Below are positions 7,416-16,906 of a DNA stretch of 64,000 bases, piece by piece. The notes below the pieces were generated by a model that was given only the letters and a program-made list of their open reading frames with translations, had not been told where the DNA came from and ran no database searches. Each line of letters opens with the position of its first letter. Positions within the stretch are counted from its first letter, which is position 1. The translations under genes and the position numbers were made by a program. Source of the stretch: Flagellimonas alvinocaridis (GTDB lineage Bacteria > Bacteroidota > Bacteroidia > Flavobacteriales > Flavobacteriaceae); the NCBI RefSeq assembly GCF_004916895.1, contig NZ_SNTZ01000002.1, forward strand, positions 1 to 64,000. The letters are read 5' to 3'.

Positions 7416-8414
7416 ATGAAAAAAATCACCAAAGAAGTTTACTTGAAATGGTATGAGGACATGTTGTTCTGGAGAAAATTCGAGGACAAATTGGCCGCAG
7501 TTTATATACAACAAAAGGTTAGAGGTTTTCTCCACCTGTACAATGGTCAAGAAGCTGTTTTGGCGGGATCTTTGCACGCCATGGACCTTACCAAAGACAG
7601 AATGATCACAGCGTATCGTAACCACGTTCAGCCTATAGGTATGGGAGTTGACCCAAGACGTGTTATGGCAGAATTGTATGGAAAAGTTACCGGAACCTCC
7701 AAAGGTATGGGTGGATCTATGCACATATTCTCCAAAGAGCACCGATTCTATGGTGGGCACGGAATTGTAGGAGGTCAGATTCCATTGGGAGCTGGACTTG
7801 CCTTTGGCGATAAATATTTCAAAAGAGATTCGGTTACCTTGTGTTATATGGGCGATGGAGCCGTACGCCAAGGTTCCTTGCACGAAGCGTTCAACTTGGC
7901 CATGCTATGGCAATTGCCTGTAGTTTTCATCTGTGAAAACAATGGCTATGCCATGGGAACTTCTGTAGCTAGAACCTCGTACTCAACTGAAATCTGGAAA
8001 CTGGGATTGGGGTATGAGATGCCTTGTGGTCCCGTGGACGGTATGGATCCAGCTATTGTGGCCAAGGAAGTGGACAAAGCGGTGGAACGTGCCAGAACAG
8101 GAGGAGGTCCTACATTCTTGGAAATGAAAACGTATCGCTATCGTGGACATTCCATGTCGGATGCGCAGCACTATAGAACCAAGGAAGAGGTGGAAGAATA
8201 CAAAAAGATTGATCCGATCACACAAGTAAAGGATATTATTCTTGAAAAAGGATATGCCACTGCAGATGAGATCAAGGCAATCGATAAAAGAGTGAAAGAC
8301 TTGGTTTCGGAATGTGAGAAATTTGCGGAAGAATCAGATTTTCCACCAAAAGAACAATTGTACGATACAGTTTACGAACAAGAAGACTATCCATTTTTAC
8401 AACATAAATTATAA
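7416..8414 (+). CDS. pdhA: pyruvate dehydrogenase E1 component, alpha subunit
   Basis: Thiamine-diphosphate enzyme subunit that decarboxylates pyruvate and acetylates the lipoyl arm of E2. The ThDP motif runs from GDGA (about residue 145) to ENNGYAMGT; the phosphorylation-loop-like YRGHSMSDAQ region is near residue 245. The ATG at 7416 gives 332 aa and a normal N-terminus; the open frame upstream overlaps the predicted promoter. E2 follows after 4 bases, so they are co-transcribed. The E1 beta and E3 genes are not adjacent, which is usual in Flavobacteriaceae. Confidence 0.95.
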   Translation: MKKITKEVYLKWYEDMLFWRKFEDKLAAVYIQQKVRGFLHLYNGQEAVLAGSLHAMDLTKDRMITAYRNHVQPIGMGVDPRRVMAELYGKVTGTSKGMGGSMHIFSKEHRFYGGHGIVGGQIPLGAGLAFGDKYFKRDSVTLCYMGDGAVRQGSLHEAFNLAMLWQLPVVFICENNGYAMGTSVARTSYSTEIWKLGLGYEMPCGPVDGMDPAIVAKEVDKAVERARTGGGPTFLEMKTYRYRGHSMSDAQHYRTKEEVEEYKKIDPITQVKDIILEKGYATADEIKAIDKRVKDLVSECEKFAEESDFPPKEQLYDTVYEQEDYPFLQHKL

Positions 8415-8418
8415 GTAG

Positions 8419-10047
8419 ATGGCAGAAGTAATCAACATGCCCAGATTGAGCGACACCATGGAGGAAGGTACTGTGGCAAAGTGGCTCAAGAAAGTAGGGG
8501 ACAAAGTGGAAGAAGGCGATATTTTGGCCGAAATAGAAACTGATAAGGCCACCATGGAGTTTGAATCCTTTCATGAAGGGACCCTGCTCCACATTGGTAT
8601 TGAAGAAGGAGACGGCGCACCGGTTGATTCACTTTTGGCCATTATTGGAGAAGAAGGAGAAGATATTTCTGCCTTGCTCAATGGCGGAGGTACTCCGCAA
8701 GAGGAAAAAGCAGCAACGCCAGAAGCAAAAACTGAGGCTCCTGCACCAGTTGAAACTCCAGCTGCACCAGCGGCCATACCAGAAGGTGTTGAAATCATTA
8801 CTATGCCTAGGTTGAGCGACACAATGGAGGAAGGTACTGTGGCGAGTTGGTTGAAAAAGGTAGGAGATGCCATTGAAGAAGGCGATATCTTGGCAGAGAT
8901 TGAAACCGACAAGGCTACCATGGAGTTTGAGTCTTTTTACTCAGGAACCTTGTTGCACATTGGTATCCAAGAAGGGGAAGGAGCTCCAGTAGATTCACTT
9001 TTGGCCATCATTGGCCCAGAAGGAACCGATATAGACGCGGTATTGAAAGCGCAATCCGGTGGAGGTGCCATTGCCAGTGCTCCAAAAGTAGAAGCTCCAC
9101 AAGAAGCAAAAGCTGAGGAAGCTGTAAAAGAAGAAGTGGTTGCCACACCAAACGGACAACGCATTTTTGCATCTCCCTTGGCCAAGAAAATAGCAGGGGA
9201 TAAAGGGATTGACCTAGCCAACGTAAAAGGCTCTGGTGATCATGGAAGAATTGTCAAGAAAGATGTAGAGAACTATCAGCCTTCAAAAACAGCCGCACCT
9301 GCTGCCGTTGAAAAAGTAGCGGAGGCATCTGCGCCAGTAGTGCCTGTAAGCTTGCCTGTTGGAGAGGAAAGTATGGAGGAAGTGAAGAATTCAACCATGC
9401 GTAAGGTTATTGCCAAGCGTTTGGGAGAATCTAAATTCTCTGCACCACACTATTATCTTACCATTGAAGTGGATATGGATAATGCCAAGGCTTCACGTGC
9501 TCAAATCAATGAGTTGCCAGATACCAAGGTGTCGTTCAACGATATGGTATTGAAAGCTTGTGCCATGGCGTTAAAAAAACATCCTCAGGTGAATACCTCA
9601 TGGAATGGTGATACTACAATCTACAAACAGCATGTGCATATGGGAGTGGCCGTAGCTGTTGATGATGGTCTTGTAGTGCCTGTTATCAAGTTTGCCGACC
9701 AACTTTCATTGACCCAACTTGGGACTGCAGTAAAGGATTTGGCTGGTAGGGCTCGAAACAAAAAAATCAAACCCGATGAAATGGAAGGAAGCACGTTCAC
9801 CGTCTCCAACTTGGGAATGTTCGGGATATTGGAATTTACCTCCATTATCAATCAGCCCAATTCGGCCATTCTATCCGTAGGGGCTATTGTGGATAAGCCA
9901 GTGGTAAAGAATGGAGCCATTGTGGCAGGTAGTACTATGAAAATTACTTTGGCTTGCGATCACAGAACCGTGGACGGAGCCACAGGGGCACAGTTCTTAC
10001 AGACGCTTAGGGCTTATCTGGAAAACCCTGTGACCATGTTGGCATAG
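8419..10047 (+). CDS. pdhC: pyruvate dehydrogenase E2, dihydrolipoamide acetyltransferase
   Basis: Core of the pyruvate dehydrogenase complex; it transfers acetyl from lipoyl-lysine to CoA. Two tandem lipoyl domains (about residues 2-77 and 126-201) carry the ETDKATMEFES loop with Lys43 and Lys165. Ala/Pro/Glu-rich linkers follow each. A peripheral-subunit-binding domain spans about 249-287 (FASPLAKKIA...GRIVKKDV). The C-terminal catalytic domain ends with the active-site DHRTVDGA near residue 514. Length 542 aa fits a two-lipoyl E2. The two lipoyl domains are also closely similar in DNA, suggesting recent or concerted duplication. Confidence 0.96.
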   Translation: MAEVINMPRLSDTMEEGTVAKWLKKVGDKVEEGDILAEIETDKATMEFESFHEGTLLHIGIEEGDGAPVDSLLAIIGEEGEDISALLNGGGTPQEEKAATPEAKTEAPAPVETPAAPAAIPEGVEIITMPRLSDTMEEGTVASWLKKVGDAIEEGDILAEIETDKATMEFESFYSGTLLHIGIQEGEGAPVDSLLAIIGPEGTDIDAVLKAQSGGGAIASAPKVEAPQEAKAEEAVKEEVVATPNGQRIFASPLAKKIAGDKGIDLANVKGSGDHGRIVKKDVENYQPSKTAAPAAVEKVAEASAPVVPVSLPVGEESMEEVKNSTMRKVIAKRLGESKFSAPHYYLTIEVDMDNAKASRAQINELPDTKVSFNDMVLKACAMALKKHPQVNTSWNGDTTIYKQHVHMGVAVAVDDGLVVPVIKFADQLSLTQLGTAVKDLAGRARNKKIKPDEMEGSTFTVSNLGMFGILEFTSIINQPNSAILSVGAIVDKPVVKNGAIVAGSTMKITLACDHRTVDGATGAQFLQTLRAYLENPVTMLA

Positions 10048-10072
10048 TGTATTAAAATCACACCTATATAAG

Positions 10073-10099
10073 AAGCATCCTTTTAAGGATGCTTTTTTT
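10073..10099 (+). terminator. intrinsic terminator after the pdh genes
   Basis: AAGCATCCTT (10073-10082) pairs with AAGGATGCTT (10085-10094), followed by a run of T. Confidence 0.88.
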
Positions 10100-10128
10100 A
10101 TCTTTAGAAAATTCAAAAAACGAAAACA

Positions 10129-11154
10129 ATGAAATCCATTTTATACACTCTTTTATCTCTATTCGTATTGAGTTGTGGTTCAACCCGAGTACAGGAAACC
10201 ACCACTTTGGTTTCTTCTGCTTCAAGAACAAGTGCGGCGGCATCTACGGAACAGATGACTGCTTCGTCCAAAAAAGGTTCGGATACCTTTTCCAATGCCG
10301 ATAGGATTGGGTCGATCATGAACTACCTGGCCTCGGACGAGTTGAAAGGACGTGATTCTGGAAGCGAAGGCATTGAAATGGCTGCAAAATATATTGAAGA
10401 TTACTTCAAATCCAATGGAGTGGCACCTTATTTTGAATCGTACCGAGATACCCTTACCAATTTTAAGGATCCTTCGTATAATATTGTGGGGATTGTGGAA
10501 GGTAACGACCCAAATTTGAAAGGAGAGTATATTCTGATTGGTGCCCATTACGATCATATCGGGACCATAGCCCCAGAGAATGGAGATTATATTGCCAATG
10601 GAGCTAATGATAATGCTTCGGGAACAACTTCCGTAATGGAATTGGCGCGATATTTCGGGACTAAGAAAAGTAACAAACGAAGCCTGATTTTCGCACTCTT
10701 CAGTGCAGAGGAAAAAGGATTATTGGGGTCTGAGCATCTGGCCAAGAAATTGAAGGAGCAGAATCTGAACCTGTATGCCATGCTCAATTTTGAAATGACC
10801 GGGGTGCCTTTGGTGGGGAAGGATTATTTCATGTATATCACGGGTTATGACAACTCTAATCTTGCCGAGGTGTGCAATACCTACGCTAAGGAAAATCTAG
10901 TGGGATTTTTGCCGACGGCCAAGGAATACAATCTCTTTCAGCGATCAGATAATTATCCATTCCACAAAGAGTTTGGAGTGCCTTCCCATACATTTTGCAC
11001 GTTTGATTTTACCAACTTTGGCCATTATCATAAAGTAGGGGATGAAGTGGATATCATGGATTTTGAACACATGGCCACCTTGGTGAACAAGTCCATTCCC
11101 TTTCTGGAGGGAATTGCCAACGCACCAACACAAGAAATACAAGCAACCAAGTAA
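10129..11154 (+). CDS. M28 family zinc peptidase, lipoprotein
   Basis: Probable cell-envelope aminopeptidase. The lipoprotein signal ends at Cys16 (FVLSC), followed by a Ser/Thr-rich linker to about residue 50. The M28 co-catalytic zinc motifs are visible in order: GAHYDHIG, NGANDNASGT, AEEKGLLGS, NFEMTG and a late His in GHYHKVGDEVD. Length 341 aa is typical. It has its own transcription unit after the pdh terminator; TATCTTTA at about 10099 could be its -7 box. The true substrate is unknown. Confidence 0.88.
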   Translation: MKSILYTLLSLFVLSCGSTRVQETTTLVSSASRTSAAASTEQMTASSKKGSDTFSNADRIGSIMNYLASDELKGRDSGSEGIEMAAKYIEDYFKSNGVAPYFESYRDTLTNFKDPSYNIVGIVEGNDPNLKGEYILIGAHYDHIGTIAPENGDYIANGANDNASGTTSVMELARYFGTKKSNKRSLIFALFSAEEKGLLGSEHLAKKLKEQNLNLYAMLNFEMTGVPLVGKDYFMYITGYDNSNLAEVCNTYAKENLVGFLPTAKEYNLFQRSDNYPFHKEFGVPSHTFCTFDFTNFGHYHKVGDEVDIMDFEHMATLVNKSIPFLEGIANAPTQEIQATK

Positions 11155-11162
11155 TTTAAACG

Positions 11163-11188
11163 GTCACCTCGAGCGCAGTCGAGAGGTC
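11163..11188. repeat. REP-like element, half copy
   Basis: GTCACCTCGAGCGCAGTCGA, ending GAGGTC, is a member of a short dispersed family with copies at 12545 and 39129. It lies just ahead of the SDR start codon at 11195, so it would be part of that mRNA leader. Confidence 0.6.
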
Positions 11189-11194
11189 TTGCTT

Positions 11195-11872
11195 ATGGCA
11201 AACATTATCATTACAGGAACAAGTAGGGGAATTGGTTTTGAATTGGTCAAATTGTTTACCCAAGAAGGGCATCAGGTATTGGCACTGTCCAGAAATGCCC
11301 AACCTATTACCAATTTAAAACTACCCAATGTCCATGCCTTTTCCTTTGATTTGGGAAACCCATCGGATTTTGATAAAGTGGATGAGTTCCTAAAACAGTG
11401 GGAATCCGTGGACGTTCTTATCAACAATGCCGGACGTCTGTTGAACAAACCTTTTTTGGAAATCTCTTCAGACGAGTTTGAAGCCGTTTACAAAGTAAAT
11501 GTGTTCGGTGTAGCCGAGATGACCAAAAGAGTGCTCCCCAAGATGGGTAAAACGGGTCATGTGGTCACGGTAAGTTCTATGGGTGGGGTGCAGGGCAGTG
11601 TGAAATTTCCCGGATTGTCTGCCTATAGCTCCAGTAAGGGGGCGGTCATTACCCTGACCGAACTTTGGGCCGAAGAGTTTAAAGAAACCGGGCCAAGCTT
11701 TAATGTGCTGGCCTTGGGTGCCGTGCAGACCGAGATGCTGGAAGAGGCATTTCCAGGTTACCAAGCTCCCGTGACCGCATTGGAAATGGCTATGTACATC
11801 AAGGATTTTTCCCTCAACGGACAAAAAATGTACAACGGAAAGTTGTTGCAGATAAGCAATAGCACACCTTAA
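11195..11872 (+). CDS. short-chain dehydrogenase/reductase
   Basis: Classical SDR of 225 aa with a Rossmann fold. The cofactor motif TGTSRGIG begins at residue 7, NNAG is near 79, the catalytic Ser lies in VTVSSMGG, and the Tyr-x3-Lys pair is in SAYSSSKGA. Such proteins reduce or oxidise carbonyl/alcohol groups with NAD(P)H; the substrate cannot be told from sequence. The ATG at 11195 is chosen because the longer frame would run through the end of the M28 gene and a REP-like repeat. Confidence 0.88.
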   Translation: MANIIITGTSRGIGFELVKLFTQEGHQVLALSRNAQPITNLKLPNVHAFSFDLGNPSDFDKVDEFLKQWESVDVLINNAGRLLNKPFLEISSDEFEAVYKVNVFGVAEMTKRVLPKMGKTGHVVTVSSMGGVQGSVKFPGLSAYSSSKGAVITLTELWAEEFKETGPSFNVLALGAVQTEMLEEAFPGYQAPVTALEMAMYIKDFSLNGQKMYNGKLLQISNSTP

Positions 11873-11942
11873 TGGGAAGGATTCTTTTAGATTTGTCTTT
11901 TGAGATATCTGAGGTCTCTGGCAAACCTGTAAATTTGTCTCA

Positions 11943-12542
11943 GTGGAAACCACCCTTCAAAAATACCTCCCAGAACGAGCTGTGACTCCTTGTTTTGAGT
12001 TGATCAAAACCCACGGGGTACATCTTAAAATTGTTAGCCATAGGGTTACCCGTCATGGAGATTATCGAAGAATGCCCAACGGACTCCACCAGATTACGGT
12101 CAATGCCTCGCTCAATAAATACCGGTTTCTGATTACGCTCGTCCACGAGATAGCGCATTTGGTCGCCTTTGAAACGTACGGTCGCCGAATAAAACCCCAT
12201 GGCATGGAGTGGAAACGTACCTTTCAGCATTTAATGATTCCATTTATTAGACCAGAGGTGTTCCCATCGCAGTTGTTGCCCATTATTGCCCATCACTTTA
12301 AAAACCCAAAGGCCAGCAGTAGTACGGATGCCCGTTTGTCCGTTGCCCTCAAGACGTTTGATATAGAGGATCGGAAGCATAGTTATGTATATGAGTTGCC
12401 CTTGGGCAGTGTTTTTAGACTGTACAACGGCAAATTGTATAAAAAGGGAAAGAAAAAAGTAAAGCGGTACGAGTGCGTGGAAATAGCTACGGGCCGATTA
12501 TATTTGTTTCAACCAAACGCAGAGGTCGAATTGGTAGAATAA
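11943..12542 (+). CDS. SprT-like metallopeptidase-fold protein
   Basis: Zinc-metallopeptidase fold of the SprT/Spartan type. HEIAH is at residues 68-72 and a third possible ligand is His86 in KPHGMEW. The protein starts at GTG (11943). The C-terminal 60 residues are basic and beta-rich and lack the paired-Cys zinc ribbon of E. coli SprT. Eukaryotic relatives cleave DNA-protein crosslinks; the bacterial role is unknown, so only the fold is claimed. It is followed by REP-like repeats. Confidence 0.85.
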   Translation: METTLQKYLPERAVTPCFELIKTHGVHLKIVSHRVTRHGDYRRMPNGLHQITVNASLNKYRFLITLVHEIAHLVAFETYGRRIKPHGMEWKRTFQHLMIPFIRPEVFPSQLLPIIAHHFKNPKASSSTDARLSVALKTFDIEDRKHSYVYELPLGSVFRLYNGKLYKKGKKKVKRYECVEIATGRLYLFQPNAEVELVE

Positions 12543-12544
12543 TT

Positions 12545-12692
12545 GTCACCTTGAGCGGAGTTGAGAGGTAAACAATAACTCCAAATTGAGTTTTTTATAT
12601 AAAAGAAAGTAACGTCATTTCGAAATGAGCAAAGCGATTGAGAAATCTCGATCTGATTGTTTCTTAGATTTCTCACATACGTTCGAAATGAC
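12545..12692. repeat. REP-like repeat pair
   Basis: Two elements. At 12545-12570 is GTCACCTTGAGCGGAGTTGA plus GAGGT, a copy of the family at 11163 and 39129. At 12614-12692 is a second kind: terminal arms GTCATTTCGAA and TTCGAAATGAC (exact inverted repeat) with inner arms GAGAAATCT and AGATTTCTC, so the RNA would fold into a long hairpin. The whole 168-base gap between the SprT-like gene and manC is repeat. Confidence 0.7.
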
Positions 12693-12710
12693 AACGCGAA
12701 ATAAATTAAA

Positions 12711-13790
12711 ATGAACAAGAACTATTATGCAGTTTTAATGGCCGGAGGTGTAGGGTCACGGTTTTGGCCTGTAAGCACAACAGCAAACCCCAAACAGTTT
12801 CATGATATGTTAGGTTCTGGAAAGACCTTGATTCAGAAAACATTTGATCGTTTGAATCGGTTTATACCTACCGAAAATATTCTAATCTTGACCAACGAGC
12901 GATACAATGACTTGGTTTTGGAGCAGTTGCCACAGGTAAAACCCGAACAGGTGGTATTGGAACCCGCCATGCGTAATACGGCTCCCTGTATACTGTATGC
13001 CTCCTTGAAAATCCAAAAAATGAACCCTAATGCGGTGATGATTGTGGCGCCAAGTGACCATTGGATTGAGGACGAGGAAGCTTTTGAGCAAGATGTCACT
13101 GCCTGTTTTGAAAAATGTGAAAAGGAGCAAGTGCTCTGCACTTTGGGAATTCAACCTACATTTCCAAACACAGGTTTTGGATATATCGAATTTGAAAAGG
13201 GTAGTGACCAAAAACTGAAAAAGGTGTCACAATTCAGGGAAAAACCTGATTATGAAACGGCCAAGGAGTTTTTGGCCCAGGGCAATTTTCTTTGGAATGC
13301 AGGCATTTTTATGTGGAGTGCCCAAACCATTGTGGATGCCTTTATGGAATATCAGCCTAGCCAATACAAGTTGTTTGCAGATGGGGTTTCTGTTTACAAT
13401 ACCAATTTAGAGCGGGATTTTATACAAGAAAATTATGCCAAGGCGGAAAACATATCCATAGATTATGCTATCTTGGAGCAATCCAAGTCCATATATACAT
13501 TACCGGCCACTTTTGATTGGAACGACCTGGGTACCTGGGGGGCTCTCTATGATAAATTGGACAAAGACGAAGCTAATAATGCCGTGGTTAACGGGAAAGT
13601 ACTTTTGGAAAATGCCAAGGGAAATATGATTCGTTCCCCAAAAGGGAAAATTGTTGTGGTTGATGGGTTGGAAGATTATATCATAGTGGATAAAGAAGAA
13701 GTGCTGCTGATTTATCCCAAAGAAAAACAACAGGATATCAAAAAAGTATTGGAGCAAGTCAAGGAAAAGTTTGGAGATCAGTTTACGTAA
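12711..13790 (+). CDS. manC: mannose-1-phosphate guanylyltransferase
   Basis: Makes GDP-mannose from GTP and mannose 1-phosphate for surface glycans. The nucleotidyltransferase signature MAGGVGSRFWPVS is at residues 10-22, followed by NPKQF, LEPAMRNTAP and NAGIFMWSA. At 359 aa it is the single-function short form without the C-terminal phosphomannose-isomerase cupin domain. A DUF389 gene starts 3 bases after its stop, so the two are probably translated from one mRNA. Confidence 0.93.
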   Translation: MNKNYYAVLMAGGVGSRFWPVSTTANPKQFHDMLGSGKTLIQKTFDRLNRFIPTENILILTNERYNDLVLEQLPQVKPEQVVLEPAMRNTAPCILYASLKIQKMNPNAVMIVAPSDHWIEDEEAFEQDVTACFEKCEKEQVLCTLGIQPTFPNTGFGYIEFEKGSDQKLKKVSQFREKPDYETAKEFLAQGNFLWNAGIFMWSAQTIVDAFMEYQPSQYKLFADGVSVYNTNLERDFIQENYAKAENISIDYAILEQSKSIYTLPATFDWNDLGTWGALYDKLDKDEANNAVVNGKVLLENAKGNMIRSPKGKIVVVDGLEDYIIVDKEEVLLIYPKEKQQDIKKVLEQVKEKFGDQFT

Positions 13791-13793
13791 TTT

Positions 13794-15248
13794 ATGGAGG
13801 AAAATCAATTTGCCGGGGCTACACCCCCACAACATGATAGTGGAGAGGATGTAAAAAAGGATTTTAAAGGATTATTGGGAAGTGTCCGGAAGTTCCTGTC
13901 TGAACTTTTGGAGATTCGGACGAATACGGATGCTGTGGCCACCAAGGAGTCCATTATTGCAGATATTCCTTTTAAGGGGCACACCTCATGGATTTTAATC
14001 TGTTCCATTTTTATAGCTTCCATTGGGTTGAATGCCAACTCTACAGCTGTGGTAATCGGAGCCATGTTAATTTCTCCCTTGATGGGTCCCATTTTAGGGA
14101 TGGGCATGTCCTTGGCCATCAATGATATTGATACCCTGCGAAGATCGTTGAAAAACTTTACCGTAATGGTGGTCTTGAGTGTGATCACGGCCTTCCTGTT
14201 TTTCTATCTTTTTCCGCTACGGGACGAGTCCTCTGAATTGTTGGCCCGTACCAAACCGGATATTCGAGATGTACTGATTGCCTTCTTTGGTGGATTGGCC
14301 TTGGTCATCGCGCGGGCCAAAAAAGGCACCATAGCTAGTGTAATATTTGGGGTGGCCATTGCAACAGCTCTTATGCCACCCTTATGTACCGTAGGTTTTG
14401 GTTTGGCCATAGGTAAGCCTTGGTATGCAGCAGGGGCCATGTACCTTTTTATCATCAATACCATATTTATAGGGCTGGCCACTTTTTTGGTAATCAAATT
14501 TTTACGCTTCCCTATGGTGCGCTATGCCAATTCCCAAAGACGGAGGTTTATTGCTAGAGTGGCTTCCATAACAGGTATTTTGGTGATGATTCCAGCAGGA
14601 TTTACCTTTTATCAAGTATTTCAGGAGTCCCTTTTTACCAAACAGGCCCAAGAGTTTTTGCGGGAGACCATTGAGGTGTATCAATTTAATGGTGCAGGAA
14701 GGTATGTGGACAATTTAACCAAATTGGAATACAATGACGGGGAGGCGCCGTTGATAGAGTTGGTCTGTATGGGTGATGAGCTTATTCCAGAAAATGTGGT
14801 GAATACATGGAGAACCCAAAAAAGCCAATATTCCAGACTTAAGGATGCCGAGTTGCACATTATTCAGGGAGGAAAGGACGATTCCCAAGAAAAGTTCAAC
14901 TATGTAAGTGAACTCTATGAAAAAAACAAGGCTGAGTTGTTGAACAAGGACGAGCAAATTAGATTGTTGGAGGAAGAAGTGGCCAGTTTGACCCGAAATG
15001 TAGGAAAGCAAATTCCCTTTAGGGAAATCAGCGCCGAGGCCAAAGCCAACTACGAAAACATAACAGGGCTTGGGTTCTCATATCAGATACGGACAGATTT
15101 CAACAAATTGGATACCATTCCCGTGTTTGAGGTACAATGGAAAAATGCAGTGGCAAATTCCCAAAAGGAGGCGGATACCAAAAAGATATTGACCTGGTTG
15201 AAACTTAGGCTTCAAGATTCGACTCTTGTAATCAAAGAGGTAGAGTGA
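13794..15248 (+). CDS. DUF389 integral membrane protein
   Basis: Conserved inner-membrane family (DUF389/TIGR00341) of unknown biochemical role. Residues about 60-285 hold six or more hydrophobic segments containing the family blocks ANSTAVVIGAMLISPLMGPI and VIFGVAIATALMPPLCTVGFG. A soluble C-terminal domain follows, with a coiled-coil-like stretch near residues 375-400 (LLNKDEQIRLLEEEVASL). It starts 3 bases after manC. It ends 37 bases from the convergent mlaF stop with no clear terminator between them. Confidence 0.88.
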   Translation: MEENQFAGATPPQHDSGEDVKKDFKGLLGSVRKFLSELLEIRTNTDAVATKESIIADIPFKGHTSWILICSIFIASIGLNANSTAVVIGAMLISPLMGPILGMGMSLAINDIDTLRRSLKNFTVMVVLSVITAFLFFYLFPLRDESSELLARTKPDIRDVLIAFFGGLALVIARAKKGTIASVIFGVAIATALMPPLCTVGFGLAIGKPWYAAGAMYLFIINTIFIGLATFLVIKFLRFPMVRYANSQRRRFIARVASITGILVMIPAGFTFYQVFQESLFTKQAQEFLRETIEVYQFNGAGRYVDNLTKLEYNDGEAPLIELVCMGDELIPENVVNTWRTQKSQYSRLKDAELHIIQGGKDDSQEKFNYVSELYEKNKAELLNKDEQIRLLEEEVASLTRNVGKQIPFREISAEAKANYENITGLGFSYQIRTDFNKLDTIPVFEVQWKNAVANSQKEADTKKILTWLKLRLQDSTLVIKEVE

Positions 15249-15285
15249 TTTTGTTACTTAGATGCTGCATGTCTGATGTCCGAAC

Positions 15286-16053
15286 CTAGTTGCGTTCCTC
15301 CAAATACATTTGTCGCACTTTTTTAAAGAGTTCTGAAGAGTAGACAAAGTCGGTGACCGCCTTGTTGTCTGTCTTGAAGATTTCCTTGTTGGTGCCTTCC
15401 CACTCTTTGTAACCGTCCTTTAAAAAAAGGATTTTTTCCCCGATTTCCATCACGGAATTCATATCGTGGGTGTTTATGATGGTGGTAATATTGTATTCTT
15501 GAGTGATTTCCTGGATCAGATTGTCTATTAGGATGGCCGTTTTAGGGTCCAGTCCTGAGTTGGGTTCGTCGCAGAACAGGTACTTGGGGTTCATGACGAT
15601 GGCCCTGGCAATGGCCACCCTTTTTTGCATCCCCCCAGAAATTTCGGAAGGGTACCTTTCGTGGGCATCAATGAGGTTTACCCGTTTTAATACAAAATCC
15701 ACGCGCTCCTGCATCTCGGCCTTGGATTGTTTGGTGAACATTTCCAAAGGAAACATGACATTGCCTTCCACGGTCATGGAATCGAACAGGGCACTTCCTT
15801 GGAATACCATGCCCATTTCCTGTCGAAGGTCTCGTTTCTCATTCATGGTGAGGTCAGAGTATATGCGACCGTTGTAGCAAATTCTCCCTTCTTCAGGTTC
15901 AAAAAGGCCTAAAAGGCATTTTAGGAAAACTGTTTTTCCTGAACCACTCTGCCCGATGATCAAGTTGGTTTTGCCTTGTTCAAAACGGGTAGTTATCCCT
16001 TTTAAAACATGGTTGTCGCCAAACGATTTGTGGATATTGTCTACTTCGATCAT
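15286..16053 (-). CDS. mlaF: ABC transporter ATP-binding protein, MlaF-like
   Basis: ATPase of a Mla/Mce-type lipid transporter. Walker A GQSGSGKT is at residues 34-41, the signature SGGMQKRVAIARA follows near 140, and Walker B plus D-loop are YLFCDEPNSGLDP. The start at 16053 is chosen because it overlaps the mlaE stop by one base (TGATG) and gives the usual MIEVDNIHKSF start; the frame is open for 20 more codons inside mlaE. No mlaD-like substrate-binding gene is adjacent. Confidence 0.9.
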   Translation of the reverse strand: MIEVDNIHKSFGDNHVLKGITTRFEQGKTNLIIGQSGSGKTVFLKCLLGLFEPEEGRICYNGRIYSDLTMNEKRDLRQEMGMVFQGSALFDSMTVEGNVMFPLEMFTKQSKAEMQERVDFVLKRVNLIDAHERYPSEISGGMQKRVAIARAIVMNPKYLFCDEPNSGLDPKTAILIDNLIQEITQEYNITTIINTHDMNSVMEIGEKILFLKDGYKEWEGTNKEIFKTDNKAVTDFVYSSELFKKVRQMYLEERN

Positions 16054-16790
16054 CAGCCTAGGAGCAATTGTGTTAGAACATAATTCAAGATAATAATGAC
16101 CACACTGGTCCAAACAAATGAGGTTGTACTGGCTTTGCCCACTTCCAAAGCACCGCCCTTCATGTAAAACCCATGGTACGAGGGCAAGGTGGCAATTACA
16201 AAGGAAAACACAACGGTCTTTATAAAGGCATACGTAACGTGGAACGAATCAAAATCCAGCTGCAACCCTTTTATAAACTCACCACTGGGGGCATATCCGC
16301 CGAAAACTGCGGCGACCCATCCACCCAAGATGCCAACAAACATAGAAATGGCAACCGCAAAGGGGTACATGAGCATGGCAATGATCTTGGGAAACACCAA
16401 ATAGTTCAAAGAATTGACCCCCATGACATCCAGAGCATCTATCTGCTCCGTTACTCGCATGGTACCAATACTGGAGGTGATATATGAACCCACTTTACCG
16501 GCCATAATGATGGAGGTGAAGGTTGGGGCAAACTCCAAAAGCACAGATTGTCGTGTTGCAAATCCAATAAGACTTTTGGGTAAAAACGGACTGTTCAGAT
16601 TCAAAGCAGTCTGGATGGTAACCACCCCACCAATAAAGAAGGAAATAAAAATGATGATGCCCATGGAGCCATAGATGAGTTCATCGATTTCCTTTAGGAT
16701 CAGGGTCCTCATGATGGACCACTTGGTAGGCTTTTTAAACACTTCACGTATCATGATGAAGTATTTCCCGATCGCTTCAAGGTAGTTCAT
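16053..16790 (-). CDS. mlaE: ABC transporter permease, MlaE family
   Basis: Inner-membrane permease of the Mla/Mce phospholipid or lipid transport type. It is 245 aa with five or six hydrophobic segments and the family block SFFIGGVVTIQTALNLNSPF, ARQSVLLEFAPTFTSIIMAGKVGSYI and the conserved EQIDALDVMGVNSLNYLV motif. It is translationally coupled to mlaF by a one-base overlap. Partner MlaD/B/C genes are elsewhere or absent. Confidence 0.9.
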   Translation of the reverse strand: MNYLEAIGKYFIMIREVFKKPTKWSIMRTLILKEIDELIYGSMGIIIFISFFIGGVVTIQTALNLNSPFLPKSLIGFATRQSVLLEFAPTFTSIIMAGKVGSYITSSIGTMRVTEQIDALDVMGVNSLNYLVFPKIIAMLMYPFAVAISMFVGILGGWVAAVFGGYAPSGEFIKGLQLDFDSFHVTYAFIKTVVFSFVIATLPSYHGFYMKGGALEVGKASTTSFVWTSVVIIILNYVLTQLLLG

Positions 16791-16877
16791 GTGCTAAAAA
16801 ATAGACTTGCGGCCATAAAAATAAGAATATTGTTAAGCTTTTAACCTTGAATTAAAATTTTAAAGAATATAAATGAA

Positions 16878-16885
16878 TAGTTTTG
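16878..16885 (+). promoter_or_regulatory. -7 box upstream of pafA-like gene
   Basis: TAGTTTTG matches TAnnTTTG. It lies 21 bases before the ATG at 16907 and argues against the upstream in-frame codon at 16883. No well-spaced -33 box is visible. Confidence 0.4.
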
Positions 16886-16906
16886 TATCCGTTTGAAACA
16901 AAATCC